Of a stretch of 64,000 nt of DNA, positions 50,007 through 59,198 are shown in pieces (position 1 is the first letter of the stretch; each line of letters begins with the position of its first letter). The translations under genes and the position numbers were made by a program. Source of the DNA: Lentzea jiangxiensis (GTDB lineage Bacteria > Actinomycetota > Actinomycetes > Mycobacteriales > Pseudonocardiaceae); assembly GCF_900104175.1 (NCBI RefSeq), contig NZ_FNIX01000021.1, forward strand, positions 62,001 to 126,000, written 5' to 3'. The notes beneath the pieces are model-generated. The model searched no databases. It worked only from the letters and a program-made list of their open reading frames with translations, and was not told the origin of the DNA.

Positions 50007-51320
50007 TCAGGTGCGGGGGCCGGTCGACGGGCGCGGCAGCTCCGACGGCTTGCCCGTGCCCTTCTCCTTCTCCCTGCTGGTCCTGGCCGCCGTGTTCTGC
50101 GGCGGCTCGGCGGCGGTGCCCTCCGGAGGGGCCGCGCTGGGCGGTGCCACCGCCGTCGTCGTCAGCTCGGCTCCTGGTTGCGGCGCGCCGGGCGCGGTGG
50201 AAGACCCGTCGGTGGAGGACCCGTCGGTGGAGGACCCGTCTGGGGAGGACCCGTCCGACGAGTGCACGACGGTCACCGTCGACGGCGTCACCGTCACCAC
50301 GCGGGTCTGGGTGTCCGGCGCGACCGGACGGTCGGCCGCCGGGGCCTCCGAGCCGCCGCCACCGAGGTTCGCGACCGCCACGGCCACCGCCGTCACCGCG
50401 ACCGCGGCCGCCGCGGTGATCGCGAGGCGCTTGCCCCTGCGCGGCTTCGGCACCTCCGGGTCGGGTGCGACCTCCGCGTCCGGCAGCAATGCGGGCAGTC
50501 CGCGGCTCGCCTCGTGCGCGGCGCTCAGCGACCGCTCGCACTGGGCGGCCGTCGGGCGGCGCTCCGGGTCGGAGTCCGTCATCGCGGACAGCAGCGACAC
50601 CCAGGCCAGCGGCAGGTCGACGGGGATCCGCGGCGCGCGGGCCAGCCGGGCCAGTGCCGCCTCGGCGTCGCCGCCGGGGTACTCGGTCCGCCCGGTCAGG
50701 CACTCCAGCAGCACCAGGCCGAGCGAGTAGACGTCCGCGGGCGGACCCACGTCGCCGCCGCGCACCTGCTCCGGCGACAGGTAGCCGGCGGTGCCGACGA
50801 GGATGCCGGACGTCGTCACCCGCGTCACCTCGGCCACCAGCGCGAGGCCGAAGTCCGCGAGGTAGGCCTGCTTCTCCTCGTCGTCGATCAGGATGTTGGA
50901 CGGCTTGATGTCGCGGTGCACGACGCCCAGGCCGTGCACGTGGTCGAGCACCGACGCGATCTGACCGCCGATCCGCGCCACGAACCGGGGCGGCAGCGGT
51001 TCGCGCATGCGCTGGCGCAGGGTGCCGCCGGTGATCTCGCGCATCACGAAGTACGGGCGGCGCGACACGCTGCCGGACGCGTACACCGGGATGATGCCGG
51101 GGCAGTCGAGCGAGGCCAGCATCGAGGCCTCGCGCTGCAGGCGCAGCTCGTCGTCGGGCAGGCCGGGACCGGTGAAGACCTTGATGGCCACCGAGGACGT
51201 CGTCGATCTGTCGTACGCGCGGTAGACCTCGGCCATCCCACCGGATCCGAGGAGTGTGCCGACCACGAACCGGTCGTCGATCACCGCGCCGGTCAGGTCG
51301 CCGTCCCAGGCTGCGCTCAT
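50007..51320 (-). CDS. Ser/Thr protein kinase with a repetitive outer tail
   Basis: A 437-residue eukaryotic-like kinase. The domain (about 17-270) has a Gly loop GSGGMAEVY, Lys in VAIKVF, catalytic HRDIKPSN, DFG in ADFGLA, and APE-like SPEQ. A linker, one membrane helix (about 304-327) and an extracellular Thr/Ser/Pro-rich tail follow, with no PASTA repeats. The tail contains (P/T)DGSS repeats coded by 15-base tandem repeats at about 50200-50262. Ligand and targets are unknown. Confidence 0.93.
   Translation of the reverse strand: MSAAWDGDLTGAVIDDRFVVGTLLGSGGMAEVYRAYDRSTTSSVAIKVFTGPGLPDDELRLQREASMLASLDCPGIIPVYASGSVSRRPYFVMREITGGTLRQRMREPLPPRFVARIGGQIASVLDHVHGLGVVHRDIKPSNILIDDEEKQAYLADFGLALVAEVTRVTTSGILVGTAGYLSPEQVRGGDVGPPADVYSLGLVLLECLTGRTEYPGGDAEAALARLARAPRIPVDLPLAWVSLLSAMTDSDPERRPTAAQCERSLSAAHEASRGLPALLPDAEVAPDPEVPKPRRGKRLAITAAAAVAVTAVAVAVANLGGGGSEAPAADRPVAPDTQTRVVTVTPSTVTVVHSSDGSSPDGSSTDGSSTDGSSTAPGAPQPGAELTTTAVAPPSAAPPEGTAAEPPQNTAARTSREKEKGTGKPSELPRPSTGPRT
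50201..50262 (-). repeat. 15-base tandem repeat inside the kinase gene
   Basis: About four copies of a GAGGACCCGTCGGTG-like unit encode the SSTDG repeats. Copy number may vary between strains because the unit is in frame. Confidence 0.75.
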
Positions 51321-51484
51321 GGGCCTCCGCTCGTCGCGCTGCAACCTAACCCGTCGCGCGGACCTCCGGCTACCCGGCCCCGCCCGAAGATCACCACGGC
51401 CAGACCGGCTTCGACGCCGCTCGCGGTGGCCTCGCGGAAGCCGGCCCGGTTCCGCCCCGGAGCCCGACCGCGTCGAGACACCGG

Positions 51485-52102
51485 TCACTCGAAGCTCAGC
51501 TTCTCCCGGACGGCCTCGGTCACGAGGCAGCCGGACGTGGCCCGCCACACCCGGCCGAGCCGCACGCGCAGGTCGGTGCCGCCGCTCAGCGCCTGCGCCA
51601 CGAACTGCAGCCCGAGCAGCTCCGCCACGACCTGCTCGGCGGCGTGCCGCAGGTTCACCTCCGGCCGGAGCTCGCCGCGGTCCCGGGCGAGCGTGAGCAG
51701 GTCCCGCACCACGGTGACCCAGCCGATCACCTGCGCGGCCGCCACGACGTCGAAGAACACCGCCTCCCGCAACAGCTTCGCGCTCACCCGCACGGTGAGG
51801 TCGGTCTCCAGCCGGCGGACGAACTCGAACGACATGGTGATCAACGCCTGCACCGGCGACGCCTCGACCTCGAGCACCTCGTCGCGCAACCGGTGCCAGA
51901 GCAGGGACTGCTCCTCGATGATCGCGACGCCGAGTGCCTCCTTCGAGCGGAAGTGGCAGTACAGCGCGCCTTTCGACACGTCGGCCCGTGCGCACACAGC
52001 GGTGAGGCTGGAACCGGCGAAGCCCTCGCGGTCGAACACCTCCGCCGCGGCCTGCAGCAGCCGCGCCCGCGTGTGCGTGGCCCTTTCCCGTTTCGCGCTC
52101 AT
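51485..52102 (-). CDS. TetR regulator of the ScbR/ArpA type
   Basis: A 205-residue TetR protein. The N-terminus RATHTRARLLQAAAEVFDREGF and the HTH ADVSKGALYCHFRSKEALG follow the wording of gamma-butyrolactone receptors, which control antibiotic production and development. The Trp important for ligand binding in that family appears as VWRATSGC near the C-terminus, at lower certainty. No synthase (AfsA-like) is adjacent. It overlaps the upstream SnoaL-like gene by one base. The gap to the kinase gene (51321-51484) holds nothing I can see. Confidence 0.82.
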   Translation of the reverse strand: MSAKRERATHTRARLLQAAAEVFDREGFAGSSLTAVCARADVSKGALYCHFRSKEALGVAIIEEQSLLWHRLRDEVLEVEASPVQALITMSFEFVRRLETDLTVRVSAKLLREAVFFDVVAAAQVIGWVTVVRDLLTLARDRGELRPEVNLRHAAEQVVAELLGLQFVAQALSGGTDLRVRLGRVWRATSGCLVTEAVREKLSFE

Positions 52103-52509
52103 CACCCCACCCGCGCCACACCGGTCGACACGGCCACGGCCAGGGTGTCCGGCAGGTGCCAGTACTGCTCGATCTCGCCGAGGTGCACCGAGAGCACCGA
52201 GGTGAAGCGCGTCTCCACCGGGTCGCCGGTGGAGCGCAGCCGCCAGCGCGCGGAGCCGATCACCGCCGCGTCTCCCCCGTCCACCACCACCTGGCGCGCC
52301 GACAGCTGGTCCAGGGAGTACGTGGAGAACAGGGTCAGGAACCAGGCCTCGACCTCCCGGCGGGTGCGGGTGCCCGCCGTCCACCGCGTCCCCGCCGGTT
52401 CCGGGGACTCCCACTCGACCGAGGGGGCGCACAACCGCGCGATGCCGGATGCGTCCTGCGCCGCGAGCCGCGCGAGGAACACCTGCACGACTTCGACCGT
52501 CGAAAACAT
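52102..52509 (-). CDS. SnoaL-like/NTF2-fold protein
   Basis: A 135-residue protein with the NTF2-like cone fold: VVQVFLARLAAQDASGIARLCAPSVEWESP and the late HLGEIEQYWHL strand pattern. Members are polyketide cyclases, hydroxylases or ligand-binding proteins. ATG 52509 follows GGTGAGGA. It is the first gene of a two-gene operon with the ScbR-like regulator. A hairpin lies in its leader. Confidence 0.82.
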   Translation of the reverse strand: MFSTVEVVQVFLARLAAQDASGIARLCAPSVEWESPEPAGTRWTAGTRTRREVEAWFLTLFSTYSLDQLSARQVVVDGGDAAVIGSARWRLRSTGDPVETRFTSVLSVHLGEIEQYWHLPDTLAVAVSTGVARVG

Positions 52510-52526
52510 TTTCCTCACCTTCTGCT

Positions 52527-52554
52527 CCGGGCATTGCTGCGGCAACGAGCCCGG
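52527..52554 (-). promoter_or_regulatory. Leader hairpin of the SnoaL/TetR operon
   Basis: CCGGGC (52527-52532) pairs with GCCCGG (52549-52554), and an inner TTGC/GCAA stem extends it. It lies 18 bases upstream of the ATG and leaves the ribosome site free. It may be an operator or a leader structure. The AT-rich stretch at 52600-52680 beyond is the likely promoter. Confidence 0.35.
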
Positions 52555-52762
52555 GATGATCACAGTAGCGAGACTGCCGAAAAGCGAGCACCAGCGCCCC
52601 ATTGGCCCAGTTGTTTTTCCTCCGAACATCCGATCAAGTGTTTCCATAGTTATCTGAACTTTCAACGACCGCCGGTATCACCGCAATGCACGGACCGGAG
52701 CCCGCGAGTTTGGTGCAGGGTGGAAGCCACACCCCGTCATCTCAGCGAAACGGAGCAGAACC

Positions 52763-53089
52763 GTGCTCAAGGCAGTCCAGCGAGCCCGCGAGCACCAGGA
52801 CACGCCACCGATCACCGCCTTGATTCCCCAGGCAAGGCGCGAACAGGGGCTTACGCAGCGCGAACTCGCCGACCTGTTGTGCGAGATCTCACAGAACGAC
52901 AGCGTCACCCGTGAAGAAGTGTCGAGGTGGGAACGCGGAAAACGCATTCCCGGCCCCTACTGGCGTGCCTGGATCAGCGCGGCACTGCACGTGCCGCACG
53001 CCGAAGTCGACCGGGCCGCGGTCGTGGAGCGCGAATACCGCCGCGCCAAGTCGGGCGACCGCGCCGACGACCGGGTGAATACTTGGTGA
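52763..53089 (+). CDS. XRE-family HTH protein
   Basis: A 108-residue DNA-binding protein. The HTH is at about 18-75: IPQARREQGLTQRELADLL, then REEVSRWERGKRIPGPYWRAWISAAL. The C-terminus is basic. It resembles small XRE proteins of actinomycetes that act with larger partners. GTG 52763 has weak ribosome pairing. The 53090-53233 gap to the dioxygenase gene holds no recognisable element. Confidence 0.85.
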   Translation: MLKAVQRAREHQDTPPITALIPQARREQGLTQRELADLLCEISQNDSVTREEVSRWERGKRIPGPYWRAWISAALHVPHAEVDRAAVVEREYRRAKSGDRADDRVNTW

Positions 53090-53233
53090 TAGTCGGCGGG
53101 CCGCTGTGAGAAATGTCCCCGAATCGCGCGGAACGCGGTCGTGGACCACAGCGCGGGAGCGCTTGCCATGCCGCCAGGCAGAAGACAGCTCCTCCACAGG
53201 CGCCTCACAGGAACCGGCCGGACCCTGGTCCGC

Positions 53234-54055
53234 ATGACGGACATCCACGACCGCGGTCTCCAGTACGACCTCGCCACGCTGCTCGGGCGCCGGCGGGCGT
53301 TGTCGCTGCTCGGCGGCGCAGGCCTCACGCTCGTGGCCTGCGCCCCGCCGACCACCGCGAACTCCCCCGCCGCGAACTCCCCCGCCACGACCTTCTCGGC
53401 AGGCACCACGTCGTCCGCGGCGGGCACACCTCTGGAGACCGTTCCCGAGGAGACCGCCGGGCCGTTCCCCGGTGACGGGTCCAACGGCCCGAACGCCCTG
53501 ACGCAGAGCGGCATCGTGCGCTCGGACATCAGGTCGAGCTTCGGCTCCTCGACCCGCACGGCCGAGGGCGTGCGGCTCACCGTCGACCTGACCGTGCAGA
53601 GGCCCGGCGGCGAGCCGTTCCAGGGCGCCGCCGTCTACCTGTGGCACTGCGACATCAACGGCGACTACTCGATGTACTCGGACCGCGTGCGGGACGAGAA
53701 CTTCCTGCGCGGGGTCCAGGAGGCCGACGCGTCCGGGAAGCTCCGCTTCGTCAGCGTCTTCCCGGGCGCGTACTCCGGGCGCTGGCCGCACGTCCACTTC
53801 GAGGTCTACCCGAGCCTCGCCGAGGCGACCCGGGCCGGCGACAAGATCACGACGTCGCAGCTCGCGTTGCCCGAGACCACGTGCAAGGAGGTCTACGGCA
53901 CGACCGGGTACACGCAGAGCGTGCGGAACATGGCGCGGACTTCGTTGCGGCAGGACACGGTGTTCCGTGACGGCACCGACCACCAGATGGCGACGATGTC
54001 GGGTGGCGTCACGTCCGGCTACACCGCCTCACTGACCTTCGCGGTGCAGGGCTAG
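53234..54055 (+). CDS. Exported intradiol dioxygenase, Tat lipoprotein
   Basis: A 273-residue protein. A twin-arginine signal (GRRRALSLLGGAGLTLVAC) ends in a lipobox with the lipidated Cys at 36. After a Thr/Ser/Ala linker comes a protocatechuate-dioxygenase-like beta domain with the iron ligands in VYLWHCDINGDYSMYSD and RWPHVHFEVY (Tyr, Tyr, His, His). Extracellular members of this group open catechol-type rings, for example in lignin products. It overlaps the convergent PucR gene by 27 bases. Confidence 0.9.
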   Translation: MTDIHDRGLQYDLATLLGRRRALSLLGGAGLTLVACAPPTTANSPAANSPATTFSAGTTSSAAGTPLETVPEETAGPFPGDGSNGPNALTQSGIVRSDIRSSFGSSTRTAEGVRLTVDLTVQRPGGEPFQGAAVYLWHCDINGDYSMYSDRVRDENFLRGVQEADASGKLRFVSVFPGAYSGRWPHVHFEVYPSLAEATRAGDKITTSQLALPETTCKEVYGTTGYTQSVRNMARTSLRQDTVFRDGTDHQMATMSGGVTSGYTASLTFAVQG

Positions 54056-55300
54056 CCACAGCTCCGCGCGCACACCCGGTGAGCCGAGCGAGCGCCCGAG
54101 GGCCTGCTCGGCCCGGCGGATCCGGTTGCGCAGCGTGTGGCGGTGGATCTCCAGCTCCGCCGCCGCGGGGTCCCAGGAACCGTGGTGCGCCAGCCAGATC
54201 CGCACCGTCTCGCGGGTCTGGGCGTCGAGCGGCCGCAGCAGCGCCTGCGCGAACCCCTCCGGCACCGGGAGGCGACCGGCGAGGTCCTCGAACGTCCGCA
54301 CCCCCGCCTTCCGCGCCTGCCGGGCCTCCCGGTAGCCGCGGGCGACGCTCCGGACGTCCACTTCGGACGACGCGACGCCGTCGAAGTCCTGTGCCAGGAC
54401 GACGACCCGGCCGTCGTGCTCGGCCCAGAAGCCGCTGTCGGGTGGTTCTTCCGCGAGGAACACCCGGAAGCGCTCGGGCAGTCCGTCGACGGGGATCCCG
54501 TTGAGCAGCAACAGGAACTGGTTCGACCTCAGCTCCCGGTGCGCGGCGTCGACGGCGTCGTTGCGGGCGAGGGCCAGGGTCAGCAGCGAGGCGGCGGTGT
54601 TGACGACGCTCAGGTCGGCGGCGTCGAGCGGGTCCCGCGTGCCGACCGCGAGCACGCCCCTCGCCCTGCTCCCCAGCGCTTGCAGGAACACGTGCCGGCC
54701 ACCCGTCTCGAACGCGGCGCTGGCGAGGCCACCCGCCGTCCGGAGCCGGGCGAGTCCGGCCGACAGGTCGGGGACCTGGCGCGAGTTGTGCTCGTGCACG
54801 GGCAGTCCCGCCGCGTCGAGCAGGACGACCCAGCCGTCGACCCACTGGCCGAGCCGGCGCACGACCCCGGCCACGCCCGTCCTCACCGCGGCACGGGTGA
54901 GCGCCCGCTGGGCCTCGCTCGTCCTCGTCAGCGCGGCGTACTCGTCCGCGGCGAGCGCCTTCGACACCGCCTTGCTGATCGCGATGAACGGCACCTCGCG
55001 CGGCACCTCTACCAGCCCGAGCCCGGCCTGTCCGGCGGCGGCGACCAGCGCGGGGGGCACCGAGTCGTGCCCGAGCCCGGTGCCGAAGCCCAGTCCCACC
55101 ACCCCGGCGCCGACGAGCCGCCGCACGTAGTCGTCGCCGACGGTGGAGAGTCCCGTCGTCAGCAGCAGCTCACCGCCCTCCAGGAACGGCGTGGGGTCGG
55201 CGAGCTCGGTGCCGTGCACCCACCCGACCGGCTTCGACACGTCCCCGGCCAGCACCGGCAGCGCCAGCGTCCGCGCCAGGTCCCGCAGCGTGATGGGCAT
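54029..55300 (-). CDS. PucR-family regulator, probable GABA-pathway activator
   Basis: A 423-residue PucR protein. The N-terminal PucR domain (about 1-125; GELLLTTG) is followed by a GGDEF-like middle domain and the C-terminal PucR HTH (LEIHRHTLRNRIRRAEQALG). It is divergent from gabT with 81 bases between. In Corynebacterium glutamicum a PucR-type GabR activates gabTDP in response to GABA; by that example this gene most likely controls gabT-gabD here. Confidence 0.9.
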   Translation of the reverse strand: MPITLRDLARTLALPVLAGDVSKPVGWVHGTELADPTPFLEGGELLLTTGLSTVGDDYVRRLVGAGVVGLGFGTGLGHDSVPPALVAAAGQAGLGLVEVPREVPFIAISKAVSKALAADEYAALTRTSEAQRALTRAAVRTGVAGVVRRLGQWVDGWVVLLDAAGLPVHEHNSRQVPDLSAGLARLRTAGGLASAAFETGGRHVFLQALGSRARGVLAVGTRDPLDAADLSVVNTAASLLTLALARNDAVDAAHRELRSNQFLLLLNGIPVDGLPERFRVFLAEEPPDSGFWAEHDGRVVVLAQDFDGVASSEVDVRSVARGYREARQARKAGVRTFEDLAGRLPVPEGFAQALLRPLDAQTRETVRIWLAHHGSWDPAAAELEIHRHTLRNRIRRAEQALGRSLGSPGVRAELWLALHREGQ

Positions 55301-55381
55301 GTGCCAGTTTGTACAACCTCAGGTAGGCCGATGGCCATTTCAGGCACTGCGCGCCCGGCCGGTCGGGACCATGCTGGGCAC

Positions 55382-56665
55382 ATGACCCGATTGCGCACCG
55401 CGATCCCCGGCCCGAAGTCGCTGGAGCTCCAGGCACGGCGCAGGGATGCCGTCGCCGCCGGGGTGGGTTCGACCCTGCCCGTCTACGTCGACTCCGCCGA
55501 CGACGGCCTGCTGGTCGACGTCGACGGCAACCAGCTCATCGACCTCGGCTCCGGCATCGCCGTCACGAACGCCGGCAACCCGGCGCCCGCCGTCGCCGAG
55601 GCGGTGCACGCGCAGATCGACAGGTTCAGCCACACCTGCTTCATGGTCACGCCGTACGAGAGCTACCTCGAGGTGTGCGAGGCGCTCAACGAGCTCACGC
55701 CGGGCGAGCACGAGAAGCGGTCGGTGCTGTTCAACTCCGGCGCCGAGGCGGTGGAGAACGCGGTCAAGATCGCCCGGCACGTCACCGGCAGGCAGGCCGT
55801 CGTCGTGTTCGACCACGGCTACCACGGCCGCACGAACCTCACAATGGCGTTGACCGCCAAGAACATGCCGTACAAGCACCGGTTCGGGCCGTTCGCGCCC
55901 GAGGTGTACCGGGTGCCGGCCTCCTACCCGCTGCACGACGGCCTGACCGGCGCCGAGGCCGCCCGGCGGGCGATCTCCGCGATCGAGAAGCAGGTCGGCG
56001 CGGACGACACCGCCGCCGTCGTGATCGAGCCGATCCAGGGCGAGGGCGGGTTCGTCGAGCCGGCGCCGGGTTTCCTGCCGGCCCTCGCGCAATGGTGCCG
56101 TGAGCACGGCGTCCTGTTCGTCGCCGACGAGATCCAGACCGGCTTCTGCCGCACCGGCTCGTGGTTCGCGCTCGACCACGAGGGCGTGGTGCCGGACCTC
56201 GTCACCACCGCCAAGGGCATCGCGGGCGGCCTGCCGCTCGCCGCCGTCACGGGTCGCGCCGAGGTCATGGACGCCGTGCACGTCGGCGGCCTCGGCGGCA
56301 CCTACGGCGGCAACCCGGTCGCGTGCGCGGCGGCACTCGGCGCGATCCGCACGATGCGCGAGCGCGACCTCAACGCCGCCGCGCGCCGCATCGAGGAGAC
56401 CGTGCTCGGCCGGCTCAGGGTCGTCGCCGCGAAGACGGACGCGATCGCGGAGGTCCGCGGCCGTGGCGCGATGATCGCGGTCGAGTTCACCGAACGCACG
56501 CCCGACGTCGCCGCTCGCGTCGCCAAGGCGTGCCATGAACGGGGTGTCGTCGTGCTGACGTGCGGCACCTACGGCAACGTGATCCGCTTGCTGCCCCCGC
56601 TGGTCATCCCGGACGACCTGCTCGCCGAAGGACTCGACGTTCTCGAAGGAGCCCTGCTCGCATGA
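55382..56665 (+). CDS. gabT: 4-aminobutyrate aminotransferase
   Basis: A 427-residue class-III PLP aminotransferase. It shows SGAEAVENAVKIAR, the Asp pair region VIEPIQGEGGF and VADEIQTGFCRTG, and the PLP Lys in TTAKGIAGGLP. It transfers the amino group of GABA to 2-oxoglutarate, giving succinate semialdehyde. ATG at 55382. It overlaps gabD by four bases (ATGA), so both are translated together. The PucR gene upstream is the likely regulator. Confidence 0.93.
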   Translation: MTRLRTAIPGPKSLELQARRRDAVAAGVGSTLPVYVDSADDGLLVDVDGNQLIDLGSGIAVTNAGNPAPAVAEAVHAQIDRFSHTCFMVTPYESYLEVCEALNELTPGEHEKRSVLFNSGAEAVENAVKIARHVTGRQAVVVFDHGYHGRTNLTMALTAKNMPYKHRFGPFAPEVYRVPASYPLHDGLTGAEAARRAISAIEKQVGADDTAAVVIEPIQGEGGFVEPAPGFLPALAQWCREHGVLFVADEIQTGFCRTGSWFALDHEGVVPDLVTTAKGIAGGLPLAAVTGRAEVMDAVHVGGLGGTYGGNPVACAAALGAIRTMRERDLNAAARRIEETVLGRLRVVAAKTDAIAEVRGRGAMIAVEFTERTPDVAARVAKACHERGVVVLTCGTYGNVIRLLPPLVIPDDLLAEGLDVLEGALLA

Positions 56666-57972
56666 TCGCTTTCCACACCCCCGCGGACGTCGAGGACGCC
56701 GTCGCCGCGGCGGCGGCCGTCGCTCCCGAGCTGGCCGCACTGCCCGCGCACCGCCGCGCGTCCGCACTGGACCACGTCTCCCGGCGCCTGGCCGAGCGCG
56801 CCGAGGAGTTCGCCCGGGCCATCAACGACGACTCCGGCAAGCCGATGAAGTGGGCGCGCGTCGAGGTGACCCGCGCGATCTCCACGTTCCGCTGGGCCGC
56901 CGAGGAGGCCCGCCGGTTCTCCGGCGAGCTGCAACGCCTCGACACCGATCCGGCCGCCGAGGGCCGCCTCGCGCTGGTCCGCCGCGTACCGCGCGGGCCG
57001 GTGCTGGGCATCGCGCCGTTCAACTTCCCGCTGAACCTGGTGGCGCACAAGGTCGCCCCCGCACTGGCCGCCGGCGCGCCGATCGTGCTGAAGCCCGCGC
57101 CCGCCACGCCGAAGGTGGCGTTCCTGCTCGGCGACCTGCTGGCCGAGACCGACCTGCCGCGAGGTGCCTTCTCGATCCTGCACCTGTCCAACGAGGACAC
57201 CGCCGCGCTGGTCGAGGACCCGCGCCTGCCGGTGGTCTCGTTCACCGGTTCCGGCCCGGTCGGCTGGGGCATCAAGGACCGCGTGCCGCGCAAGCACGTG
57301 ACGCTGGAGCTCGGGGGCAACGCGGCCGCGATCGTCGCCCCGGACTGGCAGGACGTCGAGTTCGCGGCGCAACGCATCGCCACCTTCGCGATGTACCAGG
57401 CCGGTCAGTCGTGCATCTCGGTGCAGCGCGTCTACGTGCACACCGACGTGTACGACGCGATTTCGGAGGCAGTGGTGCGGCACGTGGGCAAGCTGGACGT
57501 GGCGGGCGACGTCGGCCCGCTGATCAACGACGCCGCCGCCGACCGCGTCGAGACCTGGGTCTCCGAGGCCGGCGCGACCGTCCTGACCGGCGGCACCCGG
57601 GACGGCCGCACCTACGCGCCGACCGTGCTGACCGACGTGCCCGAGGACTCGAAGGTCAACGCCGAGGAGGTGTTCGGGCCGGTGGTGACGCTGACCAGGG
57701 TGGACACCGTCGAGGAGGCGTTCGACCGCGTCAACGCCTCGCGGTACGGCCTGCAGGCGGGCGTGTTCACCACGGACGTGCGGCTGGCTTTCCGCGCCGC
57801 GCAACGACTCCAGGTCGGTGGCGTGGTCGTCGGCGACGTGCCGAGCTACCGCGCGGACCAGATGCCCTACGGCGGGGTGAAGGAGTCCGGCATCGGCCGC
57901 GAGGGCCTGCGCGCGGCGATGGAGGACCTCACCGAACCCCGCGTCCTGGTGCTGACCGGCCTGGAACTGTGA
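56662..57972 (+). CDS. gabD: Succinate-semialdehyde dehydrogenase-like ALDH
   Basis: A 436-residue aldehyde dehydrogenase. Catalytic Cys lies in GQSCISVQ, the general-base Glu in LELGGN, and the NAD(P) region in SFTGSGPVGW. PFNFPLNLVAHKVAPALAAG is also typical. Coupling to gabT makes succinate semialdehyde the likely substrate, forming succinate. It is slightly short for GabD (about 450-480) and lacks some of the N-terminus. Confidence 0.9.
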   Translation: MIAFHTPADVEDAVAAAAAVAPELAALPAHRRASALDHVSRRLAERAEEFARAINDDSGKPMKWARVEVTRAISTFRWAAEEARRFSGELQRLDTDPAAEGRLALVRRVPRGPVLGIAPFNFPLNLVAHKVAPALAAGAPIVLKPAPATPKVAFLLGDLLAETDLPRGAFSILHLSNEDTAALVEDPRLPVVSFTGSGPVGWGIKDRVPRKHVTLELGGNAAAIVAPDWQDVEFAAQRIATFAMYQAGQSCISVQRVYVHTDVYDAISEAVVRHVGKLDVAGDVGPLINDAAADRVETWVSEAGATVLTGGTRDGRTYAPTVLTDVPEDSKVNAEEVFGPVVTLTRVDTVEEAFDRVNASRYGLQAGVFTTDVRLAFRAAQRLQVGGVVVGDVPSYRADQMPYGGVKESGIGREGLRAAMEDLTEPRVLVLTGLEL

Positions 57973-58017
57973 CCCGAGGACCCGGGTCTTCCCGACCTAG
58001 GCTGCCATGATCTGCGG

Positions 58018-58971
58018 GTGGCCGTCACGATCAGGGATGTCGCTCGCCAGGCTCAGGTCTCCGTCTCGACGGTCTCGCGCGCGCTGAGCGCGCCGGGCCT
58101 GGTCAAGGACGCCACCCGGCAACGGGTGCTGGACGTCGCCGCCGGGCTCGGCTACCGGCCGAACCGGGCGGCGCGCAGCCTCATCACCGGCCGCACCGGC
58201 AACCTCGGCATCGTGGTGCCCGACCTCACCAACCCGTTCTTCCCCTCCGTGCTGCGAGGGGTGCAGACGCGGGCGGGCGAGGCGGGCGCCTCGGTGTTCT
58301 TCTGCGACAGCAGGGAGGACCCCGCGACCGAGGCCGAGCTCGTGCGGACGATGGCGGCGCAGGTCGACGGCGTGGTGCTGTGCGCGTCGCTGCTCTGCGA
58401 GGAGATGATCGTCGAGCTCACGGCCCTGACGCCGCTGGTGCTCATCAACCGGGTCGTGCCCGGCGTCTCGTCGGTGCTGATGGACAGCGCCTCCGGCACG
58501 GACCAGGTCGTGGCACATCTGGAGTCGTTGGGCCACAGGCACTTCGCCTACCTCGGCGGCCCGGCGGCGGCGTGGTCGAACGACCGCAGGCTGCAGGGCC
58601 TGGCCGGTCGTGCCGAGGTCCTCGGCTGCTTCGACCCGAACTTCGGTGGTGGCCACGAGGCGGCCGGGCGGGCTCTCGAGACCGGCGCGACGGCGTTTAT
58701 CGCGTACAACGACCTCATGGCGCTGGGTGTGCTGAGCTTCCTGGCGGCGCGCGGCGTCCAGGTGCCGGAGCAGATCAGCGTGCCCGGCTTCGACGACATC
58801 CTCTACGCGGCGATGTGCTCACCGGCGCTGACAACCGTCCACATGCCGACCGAGGACGCGGGCGAGGTGGCGGTGGACCTCCTCGCCGCCCTGCTCGACG
58901 GCGGCCCCGTGGAACGCCGGGATCTTCCGACGAACCTCGTGGTCCGCGCGAGCACCGCGGCACCGATCTGA
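58018..58971 (+). CDS. LacI-family regulator
   Basis: A 317-residue LacI protein: HTH VTIRDVARQAQVSVSTVSRALS, hinge ARSLITGRTGNLGIVVPDLTNPFF and a sugar-binding-like sensor. The standard signature VPGFDDILYAAMCSPALTTVHMP is present. It is not clearly linked to a sugar operon; it lies 46 bases after gabD in the same direction. No LacI-type palindrome is seen near it. GTG start. Confidence 0.9.
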   Translation: MAVTIRDVARQAQVSVSTVSRALSAPGLVKDATRQRVLDVAAGLGYRPNRAARSLITGRTGNLGIVVPDLTNPFFPSVLRGVQTRAGEAGASVFFCDSREDPATEAELVRTMAAQVDGVVLCASLLCEEMIVELTALTPLVLINRVVPGVSSVLMDSASGTDQVVAHLESLGHRHFAYLGGPAAAWSNDRRLQGLAGRAEVLGCFDPNFGGGHEAAGRALETGATAFIAYNDLMALGVLSFLAARGVQVPEQISVPGFDDILYAAMCSPALTTVHMPTEDAGEVAVDLLAALLDGGPVERRDLPTNLVVRASTAAPI

Positions 58972-59009
58972 CGCCGGGCACGGGAACCGGGACACAGGAG
59001 CCGGGGCAG

Positions 59010-59033
59010 GGGATCCTGGGCACGGGATCCTGG
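59010..59033. repeat. Short direct repeat of GGGATCCTGG
   Basis: GGGATCCTGG occurs at 59010-59019 and 59024-59033, in a G-rich stretch (58972-59040) with further GGGCACGGG-like units. Looks like slippage-prone sequence between converging genes. Confidence 0.55.
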
Positions 59034-59138
59034 AACGCCTCCCGGCAACGCATTCCTCGTCGCGAGAAACAACGGGCACACCCAGGCCGCGAGGAAATCT
59101 CTTCGGGTGACTCCCCTCGCGCGGCCGGCGAGTGGCTT

Positions 59139-59198
59139 CTAGTCGTACCCGCGGACGTGGCCGTCCTCGTCCGCGAGAATGTCGTACCCGTCCATCAT
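59139..59198 (-). CDS. 19-residue micropeptide
   Basis: A tiny gene: ATGATG after a good ribosome site (GGAAGGAG three to six bases upstream), reading MMDGYDILADEDGHVRGYD then TAG. Third codon positions are almost all G or C. It is strongly acidic, with GYD at both ends, and has no Cys. There is no adjacent modification enzyme, so a modified-peptide precursor is only a possibility. The 59199-59445 gap upstream holds its presumed promoter. Confidence 0.5.
   Translation of the reverse strand: MMDGYDILADEDGHVRGYD

Noticed and set aside
50201..50262. Repeats resembling a short CRISPR-like array
   Set aside because: They are 15-base in-frame coding repeats without spacers, inside the kinase gene.
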